Shown: positions 1 through 6,700, counted from the stretch's first letter. The stretch: DNA of 14,886 bases from DATEOR01 sp035273885 (GCA_035273885.1 DATEOR010000058.1:1-14886); one strand, 5' to 3'. The notes: generated from the sequence alone by a model not told the origin. Numbers and translations are program-made.

Positions 1-215
1 CACGGCAGGGGGCGCGAAACGCCTGTGGCAGTTCTTCTTGCGGTCGGCGGCATCCTCTGGATCATTCTGGTCGTCATTCTTGTCCTCTTGGTTTGGGGTT
101 CGTCTTCAATCGGCCATGAGAGAAGGTTCCCGGCCCGTAGCTGCCGGTGGAAGAAAAGTCCGTCCGCTCCCGTCTGGTGCGCAAGAGCAGGGGTCGCAGG
201 AAGGGAGCACAGAAG

Positions 216-785
216 ATGCGCAGCAATCGGAGAAGGAACTGGCTGGTCAAGCGGATCGCCCTCGGGCTCGCAATCGCCGCCTTCGCAGCCCCCGTGGCAC
301 AGGCCCAGCTGGACGAGGGCTCCGTGTCCGGCACGCAGTCCGTCAACGCCGCCGACTACGGCATGCCTCGCGCGATGCCGAGCGACTACGCGCTCGCCAG
401 CGACGATTTCATCGAAGTCGTCAGGGCGCAGCCCAAGGCCACCTCGGTCGACAAGATCGAGCTCGTCCGGGTCGAGCAGCCTCGTTCGACCGGCGACAAC
501 TTCGTGGCAGCCGACTACGGCATGCCGCGCGCGATGCCGAACGACTACGCATTCGCGAGTGGGGATCAGATCGAGGTCGTCAGGGCGCAGCCCAAGGCCA
601 CCTCGAGCGACAACATCGAGTTCGTGCGGACGCAGCCTCGGTCGATCGGCGGCCCGCAGGTCGTCGCCGCCGGCTTCGACTGGAAGGACGCAGGGATCGG
701 CGCCGGGCTCGCGATCGGGCTCGTGCTTCTCGGGTGGGGCGCCACCCTGGCGACGCGGCATCTCGGTCGGCCGCAGACCGCCTAG
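216..785 (+). CDS. Exported protein with duplicated 53-residue unit and C-terminal membrane helix, function unknown
   Basis: The product is 189 aa. I chose ATG 216 because GGGAG (203-207) lies 8 nt upstream; the frame is open back to a GTG at 147, which has no ribosome site. Residues 1-30 look like a signal peptide: basic start (RSNRRR, VKR), hydrophobic core, and a signal-peptidase-I-like site ending AQA|Q. Residues 46-98 and 99-151 are two copies of one unit, each opening ADYGMPRAMP and containing IEVVRAQPKA. Residues about 159-180 form a Gly/Ala/Leu-rich membrane helix followed by a short basic tail (TRHLGR). The mature protein is therefore probably an extracytoplasmic repeat domain anchored by its C terminus, somewhat like sortase substrates, but I see no LPXTG motif. 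I do not recognise the family. It is the only first-in-unit gene here with a clear Shine-Dalgarno start. It converges on the RidA-family gene, with a hairpin between them. Confidence 0.75.
   Translation: MRSNRRRNWLVKRIALGLAIAAFAAPVAQAQLDEGSVSGTQSVNAADYGMPRAMPSDYALASDDFIEVVRAQPKATSVDKIELVRVEQPRSTGDNFVAADYGMPRAMPNDYAFASGDQIEVVRAQPKATSSDNIEFVRTQPRSIGGPQVVAAGFDWKDAGIGAGLAIGLVLLGWGATLATRHLGRPQTA
351..668 (+). repeat. Two-copy in-frame tandem repeat, 159-bp period
   Basis: Copies run 351-509 and 510-668, exactly 53 codons apart. The first 40 residues of the two copies match at 33 positions. The DNA is also very similar (for example gactacggcatgcc recurs), and the blocks opening each unit and around VVRAQPKA are nearly unchanged. 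After residue 40 the copies differ by a one-residue shift around QPRS. This points to an intragenic duplication that has been kept in frame. Confidence 0.85.
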
Positions 786-808
786 GACACGCCGGGGACG
801 GCAGGCAA

Positions 809-842
809 AGTCGTGAGCGGGCCTCAGGGCCCGCTTACGACT
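809..842. terminator. Long hairpin between converging genes, candidate bidirectional terminator
   Basis: A 15-bp stem (809-823 with 828-842, one G-T wobble) closes on a 4-base loop, tcag (824-827). No strong U-run follows on the plus strand; on the minus strand the stem is followed by a short TTTGCC. It sits between the stop of the exported-protein gene (785) and the 3' end of the RidA-family gene. Its right arm is coding sequence for the last RidA residues, and the RidA TGA stop is in the loop. The hairpin is plain in the sequence; its role as terminator or RNA stabiliser is inferred. Confidence 0.65.
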
Positions 843-1213
843 GCCTCGGCCTCGATCTCGACGAGCCAGCGGGGGTCGAGCAGGCCTCCTGCGAGGAGGG
901 TCGTGTTGGCCGGGCGGACGTCTCCGAAGATCTCACCGTGGGCCCGGCCGACGCCCTCGAAGTCCTCGGCCTTCACGAGGTAGACGCGCGTGCGCACCAC
1001 GTCGGAGAACGAGGCGCCGGCCTGCTCGAGCGCAGCGCCGATGATCTCGAAGCAGCGCCGGGCCTGGCCGTAGGAATCCTCGGGCGGATCGGCGCCGTCG
1101 GTCATGACGGGGGCGGTGCCGGCGACGTAGACGTGCTCCCCGACCCGCACAGCCCGCGAGAAGCCGACGAGCGGCTCGTAGGGGGAGCCGGACGAGATGA
1201 GCGTGCGCTCCAC
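824..1213 (-). CDS. RidA (YjgF/YER057c/UK114) family protein lacking the usual catalytic arginine
   Basis: The product is 129 aa, the normal length for the family. GTG 1213 is chosen because the RidA fold begins at once (VERTLISSGSPYEP) and because a -10-like hexamer lies 6 nt upstream; a longer reading back to 1441 would run antisense through the neighbouring hydrolase. Family features are GFSRAVRVGEHVYVAGTAP, the helix DSYGQARRCFEIIGAALEQAG, VVRTRVYLV, and the closing block VEIEAEAVV. Classical RidA removes reactive enamine/imine intermediates such as 2-aminoacrylate in the cytoplasm, using an Arg in a PAR motif. Here that motif reads RPANTTL (residues 100-106), with Asn103 in place of Arg. 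It therefore probably belongs to another Rid subgroup, and 2-aminoacrylate deaminase activity should not be assumed. It is divergent from the serine hydrolase across 19 bp. Confidence 0.88.
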   Translation of the reverse strand: MERTLISSGSPYEPLVGFSRAVRVGEHVYVAGTAPVMTDGADPPEDSYGQARRCFEIIGAALEQAGASFSDVVRTRVYLVKAEDFEGVGRAHGEIFGDVRPANTTLLAGGLLDPRWLVEIEAEAVVSGP

Positions 1214-1232
1214 GCGGCTAGTATCGCGGCCG
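1214..1232. promoter_or_regulatory. Interlocked divergent -10 elements, ridA-like / serine hydrolase
   Basis: The whole gap is 19 bp. On the plus strand TAGTAT (1219-1224) stands 8 nt before ATG 1233. On the minus strand GATACT (1225 down to 1220) stands 6 nt before GTG 1213. The two hexamers share five base pairs. Both spacings put transcription starts at or next to the start codons, so both messages should be leaderless. I see no convincing -35 box on either side. Confidence 0.6.
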
Positions 1233-2039
1233 ATGGACGCCCTCGCCCAGATCGAGGCCTGGCCTGTCGAGCACACCGCGGCCGGCGTCGTCCGCGGCTC
1301 GGAAACGTGGTCGCACGGCGAAACCGGCCGGCGCTTCAAGTGGGCCTCGGTGACGAAGCTCTTCACCGCGATGGCGGTGCTCGTCGCTGCGGAGGAGGGC
1401 GTGCTCGACCTCGACGAGCCTGCGGGGCCGGAGGGATCCACGGTGCGACACCTCCTCGCGCATGCTTCCGGCCTGCCCTTCGACGGGCCGCGGTCGATCT
1501 CTCCGCCGGGCCAGCGACGGATCTACTCGAACACCGGGTTCGACCTGCTCGGCGCGTTCGTCGAGGAGAAGGCAGAGATGCCCTTCGCGGACTATCTCTC
1601 CGCAGCGGTGCTAGAGCCCCTCGGGCTGAGCGGAACCGACCTCGAAGGCCCGCCGTCGTCCGGGCTCGCGGGCCCGCTGGAAGATCTGCTCGTTTTCGGC
1701 CGCGAGCTCATGGCCCCGACGCTCGTCGCCCAGGAGACCCTCGACGAGGCGACGGCTGTCGTCTTCCCGGGCCTGGCCGGAATCCTCCCCGACTTCGGGC
1801 GCTACGAGCCGCTCGACTGGGGGCTCGGCTTCGAGGTCCGCGACGCGAAGGAGCCGCACTGGACGGGCGCGCGAAACTCGGCCCGCACCTTCGGCCACTT
1901 CGGCGGCGCGGGCAGCTTCCTCTGGGTCGACCCGAACGCCGGCGCCGCGTGCGCCTCGCTCGCGGACCGACAGTTCGGTGTCTGGGCGAAGGAGGCCTGG
2001 CCGCTGCTTTCCGATGCGGTCCTCGCGGAGCTACGATGA
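1233..2039 (+). CDS. Serine hydrolase of the beta-lactamase / penicillin-binding family (class C-like)
   Basis: The product is 268 aa. ATG 1233 is chosen for the TAGTAT box 8 nt upstream. All three catalytic motifs of the fold are visible in order: SxxK as S39-V-T-K42 (WASVTKLFTAMAV), YxN as Y98-S-N100 (RIYSNTGFDLLGAF), and a KTG-equivalent HFG at 222-224 (FGHFGGAGSFLWVDP). The block VRHLLAHASGLP is also typical. It is shorter than AmpC or EstB (about 360-400 aa), and I see no signal peptide, so a cytoplasmic esterase, amidase or peptidase is likelier than a periplasmic beta-lactamase. The substrate cannot be read from sequence. The stop overlaps the start of a 64-aa membrane protein gene (ATGA), so the two are probably translated together. 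Confidence 0.88.
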   Translation: MDALAQIEAWPVEHTAAGVVRGSETWSHGETGRRFKWASVTKLFTAMAVLVAAEEGVLDLDEPAGPEGSTVRHLLAHASGLPFDGPRSISPPGQRRIYSNTGFDLLGAFVEEKAEMPFADYLSAAVLEPLGLSGTDLEGPPSSGLAGPLEDLLVFGRELMAPTLVAQETLDEATAVVFPGLAGILPDFGRYEPLDWGLGFEVRDAKEPHWTGARNSARTFGHFGGAGSFLWVDPNAGAACASLADRQFGVWAKEAWPLLSDAVLAELR

Positions 2040-2230
2040 CAGGAGCCGTGTGGAATCTCCTGCTCATCGTCGCCTGCTACATGGTCCCGGCGCTCATCCT
2101 GCGCTACCTCGGCGGTTTCAACTCGGCCGCTGACGCCCTGTCCAACTGGGGCCGGCGCTCCTCTCTCAAGAGGATCCGCAAGCAGGGCCTCACCCTGCGG
2201 ACCTACGCGCGCTCGCGGATTTCGTCGTAG
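2036..2230 (+). CDS. Small single-pass membrane protein, function unknown
   Basis: The product is 64 aa. ATG 2036 overlaps the stop of the serine hydrolase in an ATGA junction, and GGAG (2027-2030) lies 5 nt upstream inside the hydrolase gene. Residues about 5-27 (VWNLLLIVACYMVPALILRY) form one membrane helix. The rest is a basic, cytoplasmic-looking tail (NWGRRSSLKRIRKQG). No family is recognised. The coupling suggests it works with, or tethers, the hydrolase; that is inference. Its last 28 nt overlap the 3' end of the opposing minus-strand gene that ends at 2203. Confidence 0.72.
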   Translation: MTGAVWNLLLIVACYMVPALILRYLGGFNSAADALSNWGRRSSLKRIRKQGLTLRTYARSRISS

Positions 2231-2496
2231 ACGGCGCGATCGCAGCTCGCCACGGTCGCCGGCGTCATCGCGGTGACCCGCGCCGAGAAGCTGTCCCCCG
2301 GCCGCAGTAGCCCGTCCTCGCCTCGCAGCATCCCGGCCAGGACGACGCCGAACCGCCCCTCGCCGTCGAGCCCTTCGCCCGCTGCGAGCTCCTTACGCTT
2401 CATGCGCTCGGCGAGGCGCATCAGTGTTTCCCCGGGCACCCCGGCGAGCTCCGCAATCCGGGCTAGCTCATTCGCCGTCGCGCTCTGATGTCTCAC
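2203..2496 (-). CDS. Minimal cyclic-nucleotide-binding-like (CRP/CAP beta-roll) protein
   Basis: The product is 97 aa from GTG 2496. The pattern is that of a cNMP-binding domain: a helix (ELARIAELAGVPGETLMRLAERM, residues about 10-32), then a strand pattern KRKELAAGEGL, FGVVLAGMLR, LLRPGDSFS (65-71), and a final strand plus short helix (ATVASCDRAVYDEIRER). Full domains are about 120 aa and usually carry an effector or DNA-binding partner. Here there is no helix-turn-helix and no clear phosphate-binding cassette (the FGE..LL.....R pattern), so ligand binding is doubtful. The start lies inside the upstream 53-aa gene (29-nt overlap in another frame); a GTG this far inside is less certain than the domain itself. 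A stand-alone sensor or partner role is inferred. Confidence 0.65.
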   Translation of the reverse strand: MRHQSATANELARIAELAGVPGETLMRLAERMKRKELAAGEGLDGEGRFGVVLAGMLRGEDGLLRPGDSFSARVTAMTPATVASCDRAVYDEIRERA

Positions 2497-2629
2497 GCAG
2501 CTCGTCCGGGTCGATGACGCGCTCCGGATCCTCGTGCGTCGGATACCGCTGGGCGTCCTCGTCCTGCCGCCGCTCGGGCGGTGCTTCGTGTTCCTCTTGG
2601 GTCGGCTCGGGTGTCTCACCTGTGGACAT
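2468..2629 (-). CDS. Small highly charged protein, function unknown
   Basis: The product is 53 aa from ATG 2629, rich in Glu, Asp, Arg and Pro (EPTQEEHEAPPERRQDED, then ERVIDPDELRETSERD), with no membrane segment and probably largely disordered. Support comes from its position: ATG 2629 faces the Nudix start across 14 bp, and TACCAT stands 9 nt upstream. Its end overlaps the start of the cNMP-like gene by 29 nt, so the two probably form one operon. No family is recognised. A longer reading upstream to 2887 would only be antisense to the Nudix gene. Confidence 0.55.
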   Translation of the reverse strand: MSTGETPEPTQEEHEAPPERRQDEDAQRYPTHEDPERVIDPDELRETSERDGE

Positions 2630-2644
2630 ATAGGCTCGATGGTA
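2630..2644. promoter_or_regulatory. Interlocked divergent -10 elements, 53-aa gene / Nudix gene
   Basis: The gap between the two ATGs is 14 bp. On the plus strand TAGGCT (2631-2636) is 7 nt before ATG 2644. On the minus strand TACCAT (2644 down to 2639) is 9 nt before ATG 2629, and its first base pair lies in the first base of the Nudix start codon. Both fit TANNNT at leaderless spacing. An overlapping TATAGG (2629-2634) is an alternative plus-strand box. Confidence 0.5.
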
Positions 2645-3159
2645 TGGGACGCAGCCCGTTCTTCGACGGCTGGAAGAGCTGTCCGCGCTGCACCGCCGAC
2701 CTCGGCATCGTGGACGCGAGGGCCACGTGCCCCGAGTGCGGCCTCGTCGTCTACGCGAATCCGGGTCCAACGGTGAGCGCTCTCGTCCTGGACGACGCCG
2801 GGCGCATCCTCCTCGCTCGGCGCGCGGCCGATCCGGGCCGCGGTCTCTGGGACATCCTCGGCGGCTTCGCCGACGAGGGCGAGACACCGCTCGAAACTCT
2901 CGCCCGCGAGCTTCGCGAGGAGACCGGGGTGGAGATCGAGCCGCTGCAGTTCTACGGCGCGTGGCCCGATCGCTACGGCGACGGCGGTGTCTGGACGCTC
3001 AACCTGTACTGGACCGCGCGCATCGCCTCCGGCGAGCCCGAGCCGGCCGACGACGTCGCCGAGGTGAAGTGGTTCGCGCCCGACGAGATCCCGCCGTGGA
3101 ACGAGTTCGCGTTCGAGAACACGGTCGCCGTCCTCAAGGACTGGAAAGCGGGTCCGTAA
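2644..3159 (+). CDS. Zinc-ribbon Nudix hydrolase
   Basis: The product is 171 aa from ATG 2644, chosen for the TAGGCT box 7 nt upstream and because the zinc ribbon starts soon after. C13, C16, C29 and C32 (CPRC...CPEC) form a four-Cys zinc ribbon, as in the NudC-like branch. A perfect Nudix box GX5EX7REUXEEXGU spans residues 74-96, with the metal-binding REXXEE glutamates present (RELREE). The family cleaves nucleoside diphosphates linked to another moiety, such as NADH, ADP-ribose or capped nucleotides. I do not see the NudC SQPWPFPxS signature, and the protein is shorter than NudC (about 260 aa), so the substrate is open. The cytoplasm is the likely location. It is the first gene of its unit, followed by a hairpin (3170-3187). 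Confidence 0.9.
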   Translation: MGRSPFFDGWKSCPRCTADLGIVDARATCPECGLVVYANPGPTVSALVLDDAGRILLARRAADPGRGLWDILGGFADEGETPLETLARELREETGVEIEPLQFYGAWPDRYGDGGVWTLNLYWTARIASGEPEPADDVAEVKWFAPDEIPPWNEFAFENTVAVLKDWKAGP

Positions 3160-3165
3160 GGGTCG

Positions 3166-3187
3166 AAAAATGGGCCGAACGGCCCAT
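3166..3187 (-). terminator. Rho-independent terminator, minus strand (for trxA)
   Basis: A 7-bp perfect stem (atgggcc 3170-3176 with ggcccat 3181-3187) has a 4-base loop. Read on the minus strand it is followed by a run of T (3170 to 3166). The nearest minus-strand gene upstream is trxA, ending at 3381. On the plus strand the same hairpin has no U-run and is at best a weak stop for the Nudix message. Confidence 0.65.
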
Positions 3188-3209
3188 GTAGAACCAGCGG
3201 CCTCCTGCC

Positions 3210-3215
3210 GATAAT
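3210..3215 (+). promoter_or_regulatory. -10 element GATAAT for the 47-aa gene
   Basis: GATAAT matches five of six bases of TATAAT and stands out in GC-rich DNA. It ends 9 nt before TTG 3225, the spacing seen for the other leaderless starts in this window. No clear -35 is seen. Confidence 0.5.
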
Positions 3216-3224
3216 CAAGCCACG

Positions 3225-3368
3225 TTGGTTGAGCGCGGCCTGCACCGGATCGACGACGACCTCTCGGAGGAGTGGCTCGACGCCTTCGTGGCCGAGGGCC
3301 TCGCCGACGTCGAGTCCTATCTCCGCAAGCACGCCGACTTCCAGACGTTTCTCGAAGACCGCGATTAG
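3225..3368 (+). CDS. Small acidic protein (47 aa), leaderless TTG start, function unknown
   Basis: The frame opens after a TAG at 3189-3191 and offers TTG 3225 as first good start, 9 nt after GATAAT. The product is strongly acidic and helical in pattern: HRIDDDLSEEWLDAFVAEGL, then VESYLRKHADFQTFLEDRD. No membrane segment, Cys or known motif is seen. Codon use is GC-rich at third positions, as in the neighbours. The gene fills most of the space between the Nudix gene and trxA and ends 12 nt before the trxA stop. No family is recognised. It could be missed by gene callers because it is short and starts with TTG. The amphipathic acidic pattern would fit a small protein-binding partner, but that is speculation. 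Confidence 0.6.
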   Translation: MVERGLHRIDDDLSEEWLDAFVAEGLADVESYLRKHADFQTFLEDRD

Positions 3369-3380
3369 GTCGAGCGTTTC

Positions 3381-3698
3381 TTAGGCTTCGACGAGCCCGA
3401 GGTTCTTCTCGAGCATGGACTTCGGCTGTGCTCCCATCGCGGCGGCCTTTGGCTCTCCGCCTTCGAAGAGAATCATCGTGGGAATGCTCATGACGCCGTA
3501 GCGCCGCGCGAGCTCCTGCTCTTCGTCGATGTTGACCTTCACCAGCCGCAGATCCGAATGCTCTTCGACGATCTGGTCGAGCACCGGCGCCACCGCGTGG
3601 CACGGGCCACACCAGTCCGCCCAGAAGTCGACGAGCACGGGCCCTTCGCTCCCGAGCACCTCGGCGTCGAACGTGTCTGTCGTGATTGTGTCTGCCAT
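3381..3698 (-). CDS. trxA: Thioredoxin
   Basis: The product is 105 aa, the usual length for a single-domain thioredoxin. The active site WCGPC has its cysteines at 30 and 33 (DFWADWCGPCHAVAP), with His instead of the usual Lys after the second Cys. The cis-proline loop SIPT has Pro73, and the C-terminal pattern ILFEGGEPKAAAMGA is typical. It reduces protein disulphides in the cytoplasm with electrons from thioredoxin reductase (not in this window). ATG 3698 is supported by TACGTT, which ends 9 nt upstream. It is divergent from ileS across 28 bp. Its transcript probably stops at the hairpin 3166-3187 and so would run antisense to the 47-aa gene. Confidence 0.96.
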   Translation of the reverse strand: MADTITTDTFDAEVLGSEGPVLVDFWADWCGPCHAVAPVLDQIVEEHSDLRLVKVNIDEEQELARRYGVMSIPTMILFEGGEPKAAAMGAQPKSMLEKNLGLVEA

Positions 3699-3707
3699 GA
3701 CCCTTGA

Positions 3708-3717
3708 AACGTAGACT
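3708..3717. promoter_or_regulatory. Overlapping divergent -10 elements, trxA / ileS
   Basis: The gap between the start codons is 28 bp. On the minus strand TACGTT (3713 down to 3708) lies 9 nt before ATG 3698. On the plus strand TAGACT (3712-3717) lies 9 nt before ATG 3727. The two hexamers share base pairs 3712-3713. Both should give leaderless messages. There is no room for a T-box or other leader before ileS. Confidence 0.55.
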
Positions 3718-3726
3718 GACCCGCAA

Positions 3727-6700
3727 ATGTTCCAGCAGCTTTCGTCCGTACCCGATCACCCTGGTCTCGAACGTGAGGTGCTCGACTGGTGGGATGAAAC
3801 ACAGGTCTTCGAGCGGCTGCGGGAGCTGAATCGCGAGGGGCCGACCTGGAGCTTCGTCGACGGCCCGATCACCGCCAACAACCCGATGGGCGTCCACCAC
3901 TGCTGGGGCCGGACGCTCAAGGACGTCTTCCAGCGCTACAAGGCGTTGCGGGGTTTCCACCAGCGGTACCAGAACGGCTTCGACTGCCAGGGGCTCTGGG
4001 TCGAGGTCAACGTCGAGCGCCAACTCGGGCTCAACTCGAAGCGCGAGATCGAGGAATACGGCCTCGCCGCCTTCGCCGAGAAGTGCAAGCAGTCGGTCGC
4101 CGAGTACTCCGAGGTGATCACCGACCAGTCCAAGCGCCTCGGCATGTGGATGGACTGGGACAACGACTACTACACGTTCTCGGACACGAACATCGAGTAC
4201 ATCTGGCGCTTCTTGAAGACGGTGCACGAGCGCGGATGGCTCTACATGGGGCACCGCTCGAACGTCTGGTGCCCGCGTTGCGGGACGTCGATCTCCCAGC
4301 ACGAGCTGATCGGGTCCTACGAGGATCGGAGCGACCCGTCGCTCTACGTACGCTTGCCCCTCCTGGACGACGACGGCGAAGCGCTCGTGGTCTGGACGAC
4401 CACGCCCTGGACGCTTCCCGCCAACGTCGCTGCCGCGGTCGACCCCGAGGCCGAGTACGTGAAGCTGTCGACCGCCGACGGGCTGCTCTGGGTTGCCGAG
4501 GCGCGGCTGCCCGAGCTTCCCTTCGGAGGCGAGGTCGTCGGGAAGGCCAAGGGGGCGGACCTCGTCGGCAAGCGCTACGCGGGGCCCTACGACCACCTTC
4601 AGGCCGCCGCAGAGGTCGAGCACCGCGTCATTCCGTGGGACGACGTGACGATGGAGGAGGGCACGGGCATCGTCCACATCGCACCGGGCTGCGGCGCCGA
4701 GGACTTCGAGCTCTCCCGCGTCCACGACCTGCCGGTGCTGACCCCGGTGGACGAGGCCGGCCGCTTCTACGACTCCTACGGTTGGCTGCACGGCACCTCG
4801 ACCGCCGAGGCGAAGGAGCAGATCATCGGCGACCTCGGCGAGCGAGGGCGCCTGCTCGAGGCCGGCGAGATCGTCCACCGCTACCCAGTGTGCTGGCGGT
4901 GCCATACGCCGCTGATCTTTCGCATCGTGGACGAGTGGTTCATCGGGTGCGACGAGATCCGCCAGCCGATGCTCGAGGCCAATGCGACCGTGGAGTGGAC
5001 GCCCGACTTCTACTCGAAGCGCATGGACGACTGGCTTCGCAACATGGGCGACTGGAACATCTCGCGCAAGCGCTACTTCGGGCTGCCGCTTCCGTTCTAC
5101 CCCTGCGAGTGCGGGCGCCTCAACGTCATCGGCTCGCGCGCCGAGCTCGAGGAACGTGCGACCGGCGGACTCGACCAGCTGCAAGAGCTGCACCGTCCGT
5201 GGATCGACGACGTGCCGATTCGCTGCGAGGAGTGCGGGGAGGAGGTGCGGCGAATCCCGGAGGTCGGCGACGCGTGGCTCGACGCGGGCATCGTCCCCTT
5301 CTCGACGCTGGGCTGGGAGAGCCCGGAATGGAAGGAGCGCGGCTATGCGAACGGCGCCTCGGAGGGGCTCTCCGCCGCGGACCTTCCCGACCACCCTTAC
5401 TGGGAGACGTGGTTCCCCGCGGACTGGGTCTCGGAGATGCGCGAGCAGATCAGGCTCTGGTTCTACTCGCAGCTCTTCATGTCGGTCGCACTCGTGGGCA
5501 AGGCGCCGTACAAGCAGATCCTCGCCTACGAGAAGCTCCGCGACGAGACCGGCAAGGAGATGCACAAGTCGTGGGGGAACGCGATCGAGGCCAACGAGGC
5601 GATGGACAAGATGGGCGCGGACGTGATGCGCTTCATGTACTGCGACCACGTCCCGCAGCAGAACCTCAACTTCGGCTACGGCCCGGCGAACGAGGTCAAG
5701 CGGCGCCTCCTCACCTTCTGGAACTCGGCGTCGTTTTTCGTGCTCTACGCGAACATCGAAGGCTTCAAGCCCACGTACCGCGACCTTGCCGGCGGCCCGG
5801 ACCTCGAGGAGCTGCGCCCGCTCGACCGCTGGCTCCTGGCGCGTACGCAGCAGCTCGTCGCGGAGGCGACGGATGCCTACGAGCGGTTCTGGACGCCTGA
5901 TGTCACGGGAGCGTGGGAGCGCTTCACGGACGACCTTTCCAACTGGTACATCCGCCGCTCGCGCAAGCGCTTCTACAGTCTCGACGAGCCGGCGTTCAGG
6001 ACGCTCTGGTACGCCCTCGTCCAGGGGGTGCGCGTGATCGCGCCGGTCATGCCCTTCCTCGCGGAGCATTTGTGGCGGAACCTCGCGGCGTCGGTCCGTG
6101 GCGCGCCGGAGAGCGCGTTCCTCGCAGGCTGGCCGCAGCCGGCAACGCGCTACGAGGACTCCGAGCTCCTCGCCGAGGTGACGGACGCCCGGCGTGTCGC
6201 CGAGCTCGCCCGCGCGGCGCGCGATGCGGCGGGCATCAAGCTGCGCCAGCCGCTGCGACGGCTGGTCGTGGCGACCTCCGATCCGAGCCGGCGCCTGCTC
6301 ATCTCCCGGCAGGTGGAGGACCTCGCGGCCGAGCTTCGCGTGAAGGAGGTGGCGATCCACGAGGGCCCGGGCGAGGTGGCGGAGATGCGCGCCAAGCCGC
6401 GCCTCGACCTCGTCGGCCCGCGCTACGGGCAGAACCTGCCGGAGCTTCGGAAGCTTCTCGAGCAGGGGGCCTTCGAGGTCACGAACGGAACGCTTCGCGC
6501 CGGCGCCTACATCCTCTCCAGGGGCGAGTTCACGCTCGAGTACGCGGCTCGCGAGGGGTGGGAGGTGAAGCACGAGGACGAGTACGTGGTCGGTGTCGAC
6601 ACGCGCCTCGACGACGAGCTGGTGACCGAGGGTCGCGTGTACGACCTGATCCACTCGGTGCAGCGGCTGCGCCGCGACGCGGGCCTCGAGGTCACCGACC

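Noticed and set aside
25..120. Hydrophobic stretch from a GTG at 25 that would encode a membrane helix
   Set aside because: The frame has no stop until 816 and turns into noise after about 120, overlapping the 216-785 gene. Third positions are less GC-rich than in real genes here. It might be a frameshifted remnant or simply a less GC-rich upstream region; I see no other supported feature in 1-215.
1197..1232. Upstream start at 1197 for the serine hydrolase and at 1441 for the RidA-family protein
   Set aside because: Both would extend into the opposite gene and past the -10 boxes. The extensions are unlike the family N termini.
2973..3332. Minus-strand open frame overlapping the Nudix 3' end and the 47-aa gene
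   Set aside because: It is a shadow in reverse frame, crosses the trxA terminator, and shows no domain pattern.
3699..3726. T-box leader before ileS, common in actinobacteria
   Set aside because: The gap is only 28 bp and the -10 box lies 9 nt before the start, so no leader RNA is possible.
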